Shown here piece after piece: positions 1 through 11,900 of a DNA stretch of 64,000 bases (position 1 is the stretch's first letter; the number at the start of each line of letters is the position of its first letter). The notes beneath the pieces are model-generated. The model was not told where the DNA came from. It saw nothing but the letters and a program-made list of their open reading frames with translations, and did no database searches. Source of the stretch: Mermis nigrescens. Lineage: Eukaryota; Nematoda; Enoplea; Mermithida; Mermithidae. The DNA lies in contig JAVLUZ010000151.1 of NCBI GenBank assembly GCA_036768485.1, positions 4,241,912-4,305,911 of the forward strand, in the 5' to 3' direction. Position numbers and translations under genes: made by a program.

Positions 1-109
1 GTGAGCATATTTTTAATAAAATTTAAGGTGACTAGAAGATAAATTGAGCTAAATGGCGTGCCTGGGGTTAGTTATATTGCACATTGTCTAAATTTTAATG
101 CGATAAAAA

Positions 110-237
110 ATTGCCCTGAAAAAAAAGCTTCGGCCTTCGGCCTTTTTTCCTTCGAGCTTCGGCCTTCGGCCGAAGCAAGAAAACACCCACCTTCGGCCGA
201 AGCTTCGGCCGAAGCCAGCTTCGGTCGTTCCCTGCTA
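110..237. repeat. GC-rich palindromic transposon end (hAT-like), left part outside window
   Basis: About 130 bp of overlapping palindromes built on CTTCGGCCGAAG ends at CGTTCCCTGCTA. Arrays of short GC-rich palindromes next to a TAG or CAG terminus are the usual subterminal structure of hAT elements and match the style of the complete elements at 10469-13348 and 14184-17609. No partner end is seen to the right, so the rest probably lies left of the window. The short open frame through it (58-252) is repeat-encoded and is not called a gene. Confidence 0.4.
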
Positions 238-372
238 CCCACTGATCTGTAGACCAGTTTACACCATTTCTTTAAATTTCTAGCTCTTCTTTAATTTTGG
301 GTGTTTCACACGTCCAAACATCGATCCCATTGAGATTGAACAGTATAATAAAGTACAGTAATCATGGGTGCA

Positions 373-560
373 CAGTGGCGGATCTAGGATTTTTTCTAAG
401 GGGAGGGCGGTACCCCTAAGGGGGAGGGCGGAACCCTGACTTGGGCGGAAAAATTAGCTGTTTTAACCCGAAAATCGCCCAAAAATGCTTAATTTTGCGC
501 ACTATTTTAGGCCAATGGGGGGGGGCGGCCGCCCCCCGCCCCCCCCTAAATCCGCCCCTG
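373..560. mobile_element. hAT MITE with perfect 8-bp TSD TGGGTGCA
   Basis: A 188-bp element starting CAGTGGCGGATCTAGG and ending with the inverted form CTAAATCCGCCCCTG. Identical 8-bp duplications TGGGTGCA flank it at 365-372 and 561-568. CAG termini plus an 8-bp TSD indicate hAT. The interior is GC-rich near the ends and non-coding. Partial relatives end near 16690 and near 24895. Confidence 0.85.
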
Positions 561-589
561 TGGGTGCACAAGGTCGGGGTCAATAGGGG

Positions 590-945
590 AGATCTCAGAA
601 ATCCAGAACAGTAAATTTAGCATTCACGATTTTTTGCTGTTCAAACGATCAAATTGGTCAAAATCGCCTATCTTTTTTCGTTGTAATATCGAATTTCAAA
701 AGCATTTCTAGTCCATTTTGACTGCATTTTATCACTTTTAACACTAAAAAATACAGACATTGACCGATCTTGGGCGCTCTAGTCAAAAGCACATGGAAAA
801 CTACCGAAAAATTTTGACATTTTTACTGCTTTTGACCTCTGAAATTATGCTAAAAACGATCAATCGGCTTATAATCGTTGGACAGTACCTGTCTGCCTGA
901 CCCTTGAGCGGGAAGGGGGTAATACCCCTCCCCTATGTAGTAATA
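590..945. repeat. Old degenerate interspersed repeat related to the 12641 and 25826 elements
   Basis: The order of short blocks (a run resembling CCATTTTGAC, a CACTTTTAACAC-like block, an AAAACGAT block and a terminal GGGGGTAATACCCC block) follows that of the two complete 0.44-kb elements at 12641-13083 and 25826-26273. Divergence is high, and no target duplication can be read. Confidence 0.35.
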
Positions 946-950
946 AATAT

Positions 951-2237
951 GTAAACATATTTTCTAATACTATTTTCCATTTTTATATTTTTCCAAATAC
1001 CAAATATATAATTCTCAATCTTGACATTAGTATTTTTAAATTGATTTTGTTAAATTAATTTTTCAGAATTTTCTAAATATTCTTAGTAAATGTAGAAAGC
1101 CCTATTTTTAAAACACGCAATTACGCTCGAAAATGTCGGGCCCTGCCTAAAAAGCGCATCGTGGTCGACAGTTTACAAAGTAACTCTTTAATAGGGATAG
1201 TGTAAACCTAAATTTTACACCTTGGACCGAATCTATCGTTTACAGTATACAGGCGTGTAATAGATCAGAATTTTCAGAGAGGGTAGTCGGTTAGTTTTGG
1301 AGGGGCATAAATTACCTTTAATTTTTGGCAAAAATGGGAAAAAGCACCGAAATATGGCCAAAAAAAGGCTAGTTTTGTTCGAAAATATGAGATCAAAATT
1401 TCACGACCTTGACGAATGCAGCGAAATGGTCAATTTCGCTCAAATGCATTCCCTCACCTACCCTATTACACGTATGACCGTACATCTATGTATAGAATGT
1501 CACGGGCAACCATACATGTATTGGCCCGGAATTTTGGGAGCGGTATCCGGCCATTTAAAGAGGGTGAGGTGGGAGGGGGTTAAATGATGTACCTATACGT
1601 TTAGGCCAAATGGAGAAAAAGCATAAAAAATAGCTAAAAGCACAAATTTTCGCCAAAAATCGAGGAATCAAAAATATTATAACTTCGGGGGAAATAGGGG
1701 AAAGCGGCCAACTTGAGTGGGGGTGGGTCCCCCGCACCCCACGTCGCATATATGCGCGCTAGAGTGCGATTCGGTGGGTATGTGCATACTTTTCAAAGCC
1801 TTCTGGCCGGCAGTGCTAGCGTTGGAGCAATATCGATCTTGGGGAAGGGCGAGCGGGACGGAGCCCTCGCTCGGGATTGCCTCGGGCGTTGTTTTGATCA
1901 TAATTAAATTCGGCCTGGGCCTAAGCCTAAATTGGGGCATCCAAGGAGGGAACGAGGTGACGCATTGAGCTAATTTGCCACCGAACGGCGCTTTTTGTTG
2001 CGAGTTGCGTTTGCCAATCGATTGCAAATTGTTTGTACAAGCGCCTGTCGCTTGCGCGCTTGCGGAAATTTGGGACTGTATGAAATTAATGAATGTAAAC
2101 AAAATTATTTTACGCCCACTTGATGGGAAAAAAATGTTTTCCCATTCAAAATTGTAGGTTTCATGCAAGAATGCAATGAATGTTAGCGTTAGGCAGCAAG
2201 TTTAATTTATCAGGACGTGACGACAACCCATCAACTA
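951..2237. other. Gene-free stretch with degenerate repeats
   Basis: No exon or conserved protein is recognised. About 1270-1750 holds two diverged repeat copies with G-runs near the ends and phrases such as GGCCAAAAATGG that recur near 4380-4700 and 8460-8850. The small frames on both strands here overlap each other and have no recognisable domain. I see nothing assignable in the remainder. Confidence 0.5.
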
Positions 2238-2631
2238 CAGTTCTCGCCACGAAATTTGAACAATAAACAGCCCAATGAGTTTATTTAGGAACACTTTTTC
2301 ACGACTCATAAACGCCTGAAACCTGAACAGTATCCTGACACGCTTTAGTTTAAGAAAACGCGACCTACACGCTTACCTAAACAGACGCGTGATGATAGCG
2401 CGCGTGTTCGCATTATGCATGCAATATCATATACATATGACACTGTGGATATGTGTAATGCGCACACGCGCGCTATCATCACACGCATGATTAGGACAGT
2501 GTTTAGGTAACGTTTTCTTAAACTAAAGCATGTCAGGACACTCTTTAGGTTGCGGGCGTTTAGGTCGTGAGAGAGCGTTCCTAAATAAACTCATTGCACT
2601 GTTTATTGTTCAAATTTCGAGGCGAGCACTG
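2238..2631. mobile_element. Palindromic Tc1/mariner-like MITE (394 bp, TA TSD)
   Basis: Two inverted arms of about 170 bp (2238-2410 and 2460-2631) make almost the whole element a hairpin. The ends are CAGTTCTCGCC and GGCGAGCACTG, and TA lies on both sides (2236-2237 and 2632-2633). CAGT termini with TA duplication fit Tc1/mariner-type non-autonomous elements. The arms share long blocks such as CTTTAGTTTAAGAAAACG. There is no coding sequence. Confidence 0.7.
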
Positions 2632-2633
2632 TA

Positions 2634-3818
2634 TTTTGGTAATTTATTTAATTAACTTTTATTCACTTCATTTATTACAATTTTATTATTTCGATATTTT
2701 CTGTATTAACTATGCATATAACAGGGGATGATTTTTATTCATTTTATTTGAGATTTTAATTTTTTTTAATTTACCTGCATATATACCATTACATGTTATC
2801 ACCAAAGTCGGTACTTCTCCAGAGAATTGACATTCTAAATTCCTTTTTTCTGGGGAAAACCTGCGTTTTAAGCCATTTTTAGGTGCTTTCTAGCAATTTT
2901 GGGCTTTAAAATAAAAGGTCAAAGTAACCTCTAAAAACATGAACCACTGCCCCTCCCGATCGATTTAATTTTTAATTTTTTTCTCAAATTCTTCCATTAT
3001 TTTAACAGATTCTTTAATATTTTATACATTAAATATTTTGTAATAGGTTCAAGATTTAATATTTTTTAATTCGTCTTTAGCCCTTTTGCATCAAATGACT
3101 GACCCAAACTATTCAACGCCGAAAACTCAAGGCATGAAGAATTAAAACCGGAAAATAGGATAAAGTCAAAAAAGATAAAAGAAATGAAAATAATAAGAGT
3201 AAAATTAATGAAAATAGATCACGAATATTCGGAAAACTCAAGAATTACGAATTTTCCATTTTTTTAATTAAAATACCTTGAAAATTTGACCAACGCGTAA
3301 AAAATTACAGATTTAAATTTTTCTTAAAATTATTCAGATATGTTGTCATTGGAGCAAACGTGCTAATATGTATAAATTTTATTAATATAATCAAGCATAA
3401 AGTGCAAGGGTTAATTCAGACGTCGTAAGATTTGAACCTTCTGGAAGCAAGCCAAAAAATTAAATGAAAAATTTCGAAAAGAGACTTTAGTTTAAATCAA
3501 TAAATAGTGTAATGTAGTAAAAAATTTAGCAATTCATACAAACATACTTTGTCAAAAAATGAAAAAGTAAAAAAATTGTTGCATATTCAATGAACATCTG
3601 TTTGAACGGCATACATACATAAGAGTAGTTTTCATGTCAGTGCTGGAAATAATATTTATCATTGGTAAATTCGCTAAAAAACATTAACGTCAATAAATTT
3701 AACGAGGAAAACGGCCGAGTTATGGAACAAAAACTTGGAACAGTTGCCTACTTTTGCCAAAAATCCGGATAAAACCGAAATTCTGAGTGAAAAACACATA
3801 AAAACCGTAGATTAGGGA
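2634..3818. other. AT-rich stretch with no recognised feature
   Basis: AT-rich sequence with no long open frame, no clear inverted or tandem repeat and no recognisable protein fragment in any frame inspected. Confidence 0.5.
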
Positions 3819-3826
3819 GTTGGACA

Positions 3827-4145
3827 CACACCTGGGCGTGCGGGGGGGGGGGGTTGGGGGTATGCAGCCCCCAGAAACCAAAATACCCCCCAGAAATCAA
3901 AATACCCCCCAAATCAAAATACCCCCCAGAAATCAAAATACCCCCCGAGAAATCAAAATACCCCCCCCAGAATTTCAATTTTTGAAAATTTTTTCGTTTT
4001 TTTCGCAATTTTTTGATGCCAATGGATAGTGATCGATGAGAAACGTCAAAAAATGGTCTTTTTTCGCCATACCACCATTTAAAAGGCCATTTTTTGACCT
4101 TCAAAAAATCTTGCACCCCCAGAATTTTCTTGCTGCCCACGTATG
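3827..4145. mobile_element. hAT-like MITE, CAYAC-TGGGCG family, perfect TSD GTTGGACA
   Basis: Starts CACACCTGGGCGTG and ends CTGCCCACGTATG, with perfect 8-bp duplications GTTGGACA at 3819-3826 and 4146-4153. The left end carries four to five tandem copies of a phrase like CCCCCCAGAAATCAAAATA, and the interior contains AATTTTTTGATGCCAATGG. The same ends and interior are found at 35614, 37002, 56114 and 61174. The frame 3820-4029 reads the tandem copies and is not a gene. Confidence 0.85.
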
Positions 4146-4153
4146 GTTGGACA

Positions 4154-5060
4154 GTTTGCAAGGACAATTTTTCGCACAAAATTGGCCGTAACATTCAATC
4201 CATACGTGAAATTTTGATCCGATGCCTCAGCCATTCGCGTAATGATTACTAAAGCATAAAAAATATTGTTTACACTACACGTGAAATGACTAAAAATTTT
4301 CGAGAAGGCTAGCTGGTCATTTCTAGTACGTTAAAACAATTCATATTCACCACCAGCTATTAATATTTATAGCCAATATCAATCATAAAATATAGGGCAA
4401 ATGACCTTATGTTTTTGGCAAAAAATGGAAAACCCCCAAACAAATAAAGTAAAAAAGCAAGTTTTAAAATGAAGAGAAGGGTAAAAAAACATCCGGTCTT
4501 GGGAAACGACCAATTTTCAGTGGGGGGGGTTCCTTTCCCACTGTAACCAGAAATTCAGCCGGGGATGGGAGTGACCACTAAATTTCGGCGAAAACTTGCG
4601 TTTTTGGGCCATTTTTATTTTTTGCCATTTTTTGCTCAAAAAAATTTATGGTCATATACCTTGCTCCCCCACCCCGAAAATGGCCAGGGACCCACACTCT
4701 AAATTTCGAGTCTTACAAGTATGAGTGCACTCATATTTGGTTTACATTCTGATTCAGCGACTTTAAAGCAGCCTCTCGCAATGCTTCCAAGTCATCAATA
4801 TCAGTGTCGTACATTTCAGTGGCGCAAACTTTATTCTTGCTGCTCTGAAAATATATATACAACGAAATAATAAAAAACCAAGAACTCGAGCGAAATAGTA
4901 AAATAGGATAATAGAATCTTTTTAAAGAAAAACCATAAGAAGCATACATAGATAATTTGAATTAAACAATTTTTAAGTAGGTATTTTTGAGAATTTTCGT
5001 TCAGAAAACTCTCGGAAATCTGATCAAAATTAATACATTGAAAACAAATAACAATTTCTG
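4154..5060. other. Gene-free stretch with one degenerate repeat
   Basis: About 4380-4700 resembles the repeats near 1270-1750 and 8460-8850 (GGCAAAAAATGG blocks, G-run, CCCAC block). The minus-strand frame 4731-4949 has a hydrophobic stretch but no homology I recognise and no support as an exon. Confidence 0.4.
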
Positions 5061-5068
5061 GATAAATG

Positions 5069-5235
5069 CAGGCACGTAGCTGCGGGGGGGGGAACTGGGG
5101 GGTCCGGACCCCCCCCCAAATTCAGAAAAAAACCGGAAGAATAGGACTTTTTACACGTTATTTTGTTCTATTTTTGGCTTAGACCCCCAAAATTGGTCTT
5201 GGTCCCCCCATATAGGAGGACCAGCTACGGGCCTG
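5069..5235. mobile_element. hAT MITE, CAGGCACGTAGCTG family, perfect TSD GATAAATG
   Basis: A 167-bp element with ends CAGGCACGTAGCTG and CAGCTACGGGCCTG and identical 8-bp duplications GATAAATG at 5061-5068 and 5236-5243. The interior shows GGGGGTCCGGACCCCC and paired C- and G-runs. Relatives lie at 5649-5821, 27904-28219, 54859-55034 and 61770-62095. Confidence 0.85.
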
Positions 5236-5648
5236 GATAAATGCACACATTTAAAAGCTTAAAATTCAAGTAGAGCGGGGTACCTTTCGGTATTTATCGG
5301 GAGAATATCGATTTGATTTTATTTTATTATTTCTTTTCTTTTCTTATTTTTATTTTAAATTGTTCTTAAATTGTCAACAAACTTTAAGTGCGTGCTAATT
5401 TGACTCTTTTTAAAATTCGATTATTTTTATTTTAAATTTTTAATGAATGATGAAGAAAAATACGAGTAATATCCCGCAATAAATTGTCAAATCAAAATGC
5501 AATTAACTATGAAGCCATTATCAAATCTGAACCTCGCGAAATCAGCAGCTTAGGTTTCGAAAATAACTAAGTTTCGGTTAAAAATGGCAAGACAACATCA
5601 AAAAGGATCTAAAATCGCACATAAAGTACGAGAATTCTGGGGAAAGAG

Positions 5649-5821
5649 CAGGCACGAAGCTGGCCGTCCTATTTTGGGGGGACCAACACCAATTTTGGAG
5701 GTCCGGGGTCCGAAAGGGCCAAAAATTGCACAAAATAATGTTTATGTTTATTTTTCCGGTTTTTTCTAAATTTTAGGGGGACCGGAACCCCCCCCCCATT
5801 CCCCCCAGAGCCACATGCCTG
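5649..5821. mobile_element. hAT MITE, CAGGCACGTAGCTG family, opposite orientation
   Basis: A 173-bp relative of the 5069 element in the other orientation. Ends are CAGGCACGAAGCTGG and CCACATGCCTG. The flanks GGAAAGAG (5641-5648) and GAAAAGAG (5822-5829) match at 7 of 8 positions. Confidence 0.75.
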
Positions 5822-5829
5822 GAAAAGAG

Positions 5830-6200
5830 ACGGAAGGATTTGGACCAAAAAATTTCGGGCTCAAAAACGGTGGATACGCGTCAAAAATATCATTTTTGGC
5901 GTTTTCGCCGATGCCCTATCCTTCTAAAACGTAAAAGTATAAAAAACATTCGAGAAAAAACATCAACGAAATTCGAATAAATAGAGCAAAGTAATGTCAA
6001 AAAATGAGTATATGACGCGAAGCGCCGAAAATTTGACACTTTTGAGCAATCAGATAGCTAAAACCGTTCAAAACAGCACCTAATCTACGAATTTTTTTGT
6101 AAAATCGCGAATTCTGAGAGGGGCGTTGAAAACTTCGGAGTGGAGAGCGTACATGTATATAACGGCTCCAAATGTCGAGTGGGGGTCCTCGGCCATTTTC
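5830..6200 (+). repeat. Interspersed repeat R1 with GCGCGAAGCGCC box
   Basis: One of several roughly 350-bp copies sharing an ordered set of phrases: a GGGCTCAAAAACGG block, TACGCGTCAAAAA, a block on ATGCCCTATC, then ATGACGCGAAGCGCCGAAAA and TGACACTTTTGAGCAA. Other plus-strand copies start near 8000, 27195 and 29965. Reversed copies lie near 6720, 23340 and 29480. It is non-coding. Confidence 0.65.
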
Positions 6201-6285
6201 ACGGGAGAGGAGGCCAACGACCTTAATTTTTGGCAAAAAAGGTCAAAAAAACACCTAAAACCAGCCAAAAAATTGCTCCACCACT

Positions 6286-6390
6286 GCGTGATATTATTAT
6301 TATGCGTCACGAGCTGCTTCGCCAAGGCGCGATATTACTATGCGTCACGTGCGATATTATGATTCGCCAATGCGCGGTATTATAAGCTGC
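6286..6390 (+). repeat. Short degenerate tandem repeat (GCGATATTA units)
   Basis: Four imperfect units built on GCGCGATATTA-TATGCGTCAC and TTCGCCAAGGCGC lie in a row. No gene is involved. Confidence 0.5.
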
Positions 6391-6719
6391 CTACAATTGT
6401 TTATAAGTATTCAATGTTGTTACGTAGTATGATGTGTTAGTCTATTATGTCCAGCTATATAGCACACCCCAAAAGTGTACCAACCAGAAAACCCCTGAAA
6501 AAGTCGTATATACCCCCGTGCAGAAAAAATAAACGGACTGTCTCCACGTTACAACATAGCGGGACTCCCAAATCCAGGAGTGGAGAGGTTTCTCCCCCCT
6601 CCCCCATACAATTATTCACCAGCCCTCCAGGCTCCGCGATTTTCCATGTTTCGAAAAATTCGCAGCAAAAGTGCTTATAGGCGTTCTTGACCATCTTATT
6701 TGCTCAAAAGTGTCAGATT
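6391..6719. other. Unassigned stretch
   Basis: Overlapping frames on both strands (6447-6680 plus, 6455-6694 minus) have no recognised domain. The phrase TCCAGGAGTGGAGAGGTTTC and nearby C-runs suggest decayed repeat DNA. Confidence 0.35.
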
Positions 6720-6965
6720 ATCGGCGCTTCGCGCCATATACTCATTTCCTGATCATATTTTGTTTCATCTATTCAAGTTTAATTGATTTTTTCAGAACGT
6801 TTTTATGTTTTTATGCTCTAGGAAGATAGAGCGTCGTCAGAAACGCCGAAAAACGATGTCTTTGACGCGGATCCACGATTTTTGAGCTAAAAAAAGACAC
6901 TTTAAAAGTTCGCCCCACTCCATCAAATTCCCATGCTGCGCATGTCTGACAACTACTACAAAAAA
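6720..6965 (-). repeat. Interspersed repeat R1, reverse copy
   Basis: The reverse complement of R1, from TCGGCGCTTCGCGCCAT through the AGATAGAGCGTCGTC block to GCTGCGCATGTCTGAC, which gives an R1 terminus of the form CAGACATGCGCAGC. Confidence 0.6.
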
Positions 6966-7995
6966 ATTTGGAATAAAATTTATGCAAATCAGCAAACGCG
7001 TACTTCACGTATTGATGAAAGCAACGTGGAGCGTAAAGCTTTGAGGTCCGCATCATTCTAAATTGAATATCAATAGGCATTTGTAAACTATTCCACTTAT
7101 TAAACGACAGAAAATTAAGAAAAGCACACAAAAATCCAAAATTATTATAAAATTAATTTTTATATCAAAATTAAATTCACTCAATAAATCGCCATGCACG
7201 TAGTAAACTAACGCAAAAATAGAACGTAAGAATTACAAATAAAAGCACAATTATTAGAATATCAGCAAAAATAGACCGTGTGAAAGTCTAGGAATATATT
7301 TTTTGAGATTATACACATATAAATTAATATTCAAATAAACGTTCATCATTGAAATTCATAAACTGAAAAAAAGGTAATTTAAAAATTTAATTTTTAAATT
7401 TTTTATTGCAAAAACTTGATTAGAAAGGAAAAAACCAAATTAGCTGTCGCAATGAAGGCACAGTACGAACATAGCTTTCAGCGAATATTTTCAAATTTAA
7501 TTCGATTTAAACTAATTCGAATAAAATTTATAACAAATCAGTGTTATTCTAGAACTACAAAGCGTGCATGCTGCTCAATTCTTCACAAATCATCGTAATG
7601 AGGGGTTGGAAATTTTTGGCAGTATTTAGGACGAGCAAAGGATCGATTTAAATCAAGTGTTTAAGCTTTTTTCAGATTAAAAGTTTAAATTTAAGAGAAA
7701 ATAAAAGATTTAAAAAATTGCTTGAAAGTTTGGTTTGTTTAAACCAATCGGTGCGCCAAGGCAGTAAGCGGTTGAAATTCGCGTTTTTCCGCGTATGTAT
7801 GTATATATATATATATACTTCCCGGGTGGATCCTTAAGGGGGTCAGAGATTATTCAGAGGTAAAAAAGGTTCTGAAAAATTTGCAGTAGAGTAAAAAAAC
7901 ATAATCTTTCGACATCGGCATTAAAAAAAGCTGACAAATCGCGAAAAAACAAAAAACTTTCCACAAAATGTAATTTTGGTGTCTGCCATTTTTTC
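6966..7995. other. AT-rich stretch without gene
   Basis: There is a short TA microsatellite near 7800-7816. Otherwise I recognise no exon, RNA or repeat boundary. Confidence 0.5.
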
Positions 7996-7999
7996 AATT

Positions 8000-8380
8000 C
8001 CGGGGAGGGTAGCACCCACACAAGCACAATGTGGGAATTCTGAGGTGGACGGCTGATACCAGATTATGCGAAGAGCCTTTCTGGGCTTAAAGCGGTGAAT
8101 ATTAGTCAAAAACACCATTTTTAAGGTTCCCAACGATGTTTCTTCTAGCATACAAACATTGAGAAAATTTCTGAAAAAAATTTGCAAAAAAATGGAGTGC
8201 TTTAAACAAAATTTAATTAAAAAATGAGTATAGGACGCGGACCGCCAAATATTTAACACCTTTGAATCAAAAGGTTGCTTAGAACAAGATCTTTTCCACG
8301 ATTTTCTCCGAAATATCAAAATTTCTGCGGGGGGGGAGTTCAGGAAAAATTTTGGGGGAAGAGGTGAAAACTCTCAAAGC
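8000..8380 (+). repeat. Interspersed repeat R1, diverged copy
   Basis: Same order of blocks as 5830-6200, with the hairpin box decayed to GACGCGGACCGCC near 8234. It is followed to about 8850 by another G-run and C-run repeat of the type seen at 1270-1750. Confidence 0.55.
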
Positions 8381-8850
8381 CGCACCTATGTTATTATTAC
8401 CAACCATACACCGACTCCACATCATCCCTTATACCATACAAGTATATAATGGCTCAAAATTTTTGATGAGGATCACCGGTAACTTTTAGGGATGGGAGGA
8501 GAAAAACGACCTCCAATTTTTTTCCTGAAATGCCAAAAAGTACGTAAAAATGGATGGCCAAAGCATGCAAACTCCCTTTTACATGTAGGCCTAATACCCG
8601 TTTCACCCATCGCTTTCTATGTACCAACATGCAACGGCTCGAAGTTCTGGGTTAAAGTGCCCGGTTATTTTTAAGGGGAGGGGATGAATGAAATCACACT
8701 TTTTGCCAAAAACGGACCAAAAAACCTAAAAACGACCGAAAAATTCAATTTTTTTTAAATCGAAGGAAGGAGTCAAAAATTTTTAGGCTTTGGAGAGATG
8801 GGGGACGACCAACTATGGATGGGTGCATTTCTATCCCCTGCTAAATGTAT

Positions 8851-9503
8851 GCTTTGTACATTTGTGCTTACTTCCCAATCCATTTCCGCGTCGTTTCTTC
8901 ATTCCACGTTGAATATCATTAGATTAATGAATCCGTCCTATCCGCGTCAGGCAACAATATACTACTACTGAAAATTTGGCATTAAAAAGCATACAAGCAA
9001 GCCCTTATAATCAGTTAATCACAATAGAATCAAGGAGTATTAGTACGGCATGAGTACACATGTGTTCACTTAAAGCTAGAGTGCGTAATGCAGGAAGTAG
9101 CTGAACACGTGCGTCCAGCGAATGGTTTTTCATTTCCGTAAATGATTATAAACTAAGTCACTGTACATGTTAGAAACAATACAAAACAGCAAACCTATTA
9201 AAGACAATGGAACTGCCTATCTAGCTCATGTAAAATATGCAAAACGGAGAACCACTGTACATTTTTCCACCAATATTCAGCCAAGTGACCGGCTATAAAA
9301 GTCTGTGATGTGCCAAGCATTTTTCCATTTATTTCAGTTATGTGTGGTCCCAATGAGATTCAAAGCGTTGGGGGTGTGTGCGTGTGTGTACACTGGTTAA
9401 CGGATCAGAATAGTTTTTACCAAGATGTATCTCCTAAAAAACGGTGGTAGTCTTCTAGATAATGGTGTCGTTACATTGTTACGTTGTCGTTACGACTAGT
9501 TTG
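8851..9503. other. Unassigned stretch
   Basis: Nothing coding is recognised. A GT-rich microsatellite-like tract (GTGTGTGCGTGTGTGTA) lies near 9374-9390. Confidence 0.45.
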
Positions 9504-10747
9504 CAGTGTTGCCAGGTCGAAATTTCAAAAAGTTCCAAGTGTTCCTTCAAAAAGTTCCAAATGTTACTTCAAAAAGTACCAAAAAGTGCCACTTTTGACC
9601 GAAAAACTGCCAGAAAAATTCCGGCATCCGAAGTACATTTTTGACGCAGCAAAACTTGTTCAGGTGACATTCAAGTAGATTCTTCTAATTGTAGGGCCCG
9701 TGTTGACTAAGTTTCAAAACAAAACGCGGTGTAAAACAATTTATTTATCACGATAATGTAATGACTGAACTCACTCGATTACAGCAAGTACATTAATTTA
9801 TTAACCAGATCATCTGATTGAAGCAAAAACAGTTCGAAGCGACTTACTGAGCAGGATAATGAGCAAAAAGGCACACGATTAAATCAAAGACAGTTTAAAT
9901 CGATTCAATGAGCATAGCAATATGCAAAATTCGCTCGATTCCCACAGAACACGATCTGAAACGCATTTTTTTATAAAAAAGCTGCAATCGACGCGGCGCG
10001 GCCCAAACATCAATAGGAAGTAATAAGATTAAATCTGTCTGCCGCGAAGGACCGAAAAATTTATTGAAACTTTACCTCTAAAACGCACATTAGCATAACA
10101 AAAATTGTCCAAATCCGTGCAGAAGATGAGAATTTTTAAATGTAGTGAAGTTCTAGAGCAATTTGTCGATAAAAAATGCTTTAATCTGCGCGCACGACTT
10201 AAACATTAATATCAAGCAATGAAATTAAATTAATCCGGCGTGAAGCGCCAGAAAATTTTGGAATTTTTCTTTTCTAGAAAACCGTTTTTTCCACTTTCTG
10301 GTCTTTTTGTTAACCAAAATTTTGGGGAATGGAGAGAATATTTGGGCTTGGTTGGCATTTATGGAAAATTTTAGTAATGTTAGAATGCGTTTTAGAGGTA
10401 AAACTTCAAAAAATTTTCCGGCGCTTCGCGCAGGTTTGATTTAATTCTAATTTTTATTAATCTTAAAGTAGGGATCGGACGAGGCCTCGGCCTCGGCCTC
10501 GGCCTCGGTAATCCTCGGTCTTTTTTGAGATCCCTCGGCCTCGGCCGAGGGTCAGGTGAAAAATGACCGAGGACCGAGGGTTTTTTAATTTTGAATTTTT
10601 TGAGTGATGCCGAAATAGCACAAATACAGCAAAAAAACGCATGTGCTACAAAAGACCCATTGCCTCAAATGTTATGCCAAGTCAATGCTGTAATATGCCA
10701 GCCTATAGACGGCAGAGACAAGACGCATATGCTGATTAAAGGATTGT

Positions 10748-10983
10748 GTCTCAACAGCCCCACCAGTCCCAACAGCCCCACCCGTCCCAACAGCCCCACG
10801 AGTCCCAACAGCCCAACCATCCCAACAGCCCCACCAATAATCCCAACAGCCCCACCAATCCCAACAGCCCCACCAATAATCCCAACAGCCCCACCAGTCC
10901 CAAGAGCCCCACCAGTCTCAAGAGCCCCACCAATCCCAGCAGTCCCACCGTTCCAGCAGTCCAACCGTTCCAACAGTCACACT
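10748..10983 (+). repeat. 18-bp minisatellite (CCCAACAGCCCCACCAAT), left arm
   Basis: Roughly a dozen imperfect units in a row, with 15-bp variants mixed in. It is the mirror image of 11690-11900. Confidence 0.85.
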
Positions 10984-10991
10984 GTCCCAAC

Positions 10992-11156
10992 CACACATAA
11001 GCGTGGGGGGAGGGATGTTTACAGTTTAGCCCCCTCCCAACCCGAAATCCTGGAAATCCCCTCAAATTATGGTAGACCCCCAGAATTCTATTTTAAGCAC
11101 ATTTCTCGGTCACTTTACCCCACAAGACCCACAGAATAAGTCCGCTGCCAATGTTG
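10992..11156. mobile_element. Short MITE nested in the minisatellite arm (level 4)
   Basis: Starts CACACATAAGCGTGGGGG and ends CTGCCAATGTTG, with flanking octamers GTCCCAAC (10984-10991) and GTTCCAAC (11157-11164), 7 of 8 identical. Its internal phrase on CCCCCAGAATTCTA links it to the repeats at 25160, 36158 and 53395. Confidence 0.6.
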
Positions 11157-11164
11157 GTTCCAAC

Positions 11165-11689
11165 TGCCCCACTGTTATAATCATAGATGCACAGCACGAC
11201 CGGTCTGGAGAAGGAGTTTTGAGCCAAAAATGACCTCAAAACTAGTATGAATGTTAAAATAGCGTAAAAACTACGTTAATCCACATTTTCTGGCTATTTT
11301 AAAGCAGATTAGCGTGAAAGTTTTGATTTTCATTTAATTTTAACGCTTATCTTTCCTTTTTTCACTAGAACGTTTTTCATTTTTTTCTGGCAGTCTAGAC
11401 TAGGCAATAATGAGCAGGAATCTAATCTTGCAAGATGACTCGAATGAGGCAAAATCACGGATTGCGCAAAAATGCTGAAGCTTCAATTCTAGCGGGTCTA
11501 CCAGTTTCTCTGGTAGAGTTATTCTGAAAATGTAAACCTGCATGCTCTAGTATAGTCTTGATGAAATATACGAAGTCGAAAAATAGTCAAAAAATATCTT
11601 GATCAAACGGAGCCCGTATGAATTCTATGTTTCAAAAGTACATTCGTCAAACGCATTTCTCGTATAATAGCGATTGCAGTAATGATGGG
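11165..11689. other. Interior of the level-3 hAT element
   Basis: The sequence between the two minisatellite arms. No transposase domain is recognised, so the element looks non-autonomous. Confidence 0.4.
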
Positions 11690-11900
11690 GCTGCTGGGAG
11701 TACTGGTGGGGCTGTTGGGACGGTGGGGCTGTTGGAATGGTGGGGCTGTTGGGATTGGTGGGGCTGTTGGGATTGGTGGGGCTGTTGGGATTGGTGGGGC
11801 TGTTTGGATTGGTGGGGCTGTTGGGATTGGTGGGGCTGTTGGGATTATTGGTGGGGCTGTTGAGACGGTGGGGCTGTTGGGACTGGTAGGGCTGTTGAGA
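11690..11900 (-). repeat. 18-bp minisatellite, right arm
   Basis: Tandem GGGATTGGTGGGGCTGTT units, the reverse complement of the array at 10748-10983. The two arms could fold into a long GC-rich hairpin. Confidence 0.85.

Noticed and set aside
1677..2168. 163-residue minus-strand protein
   Set aside because: No domain, no splice context and no matching copy. It overlaps open frames on the opposite strand and decayed repeat sequence.
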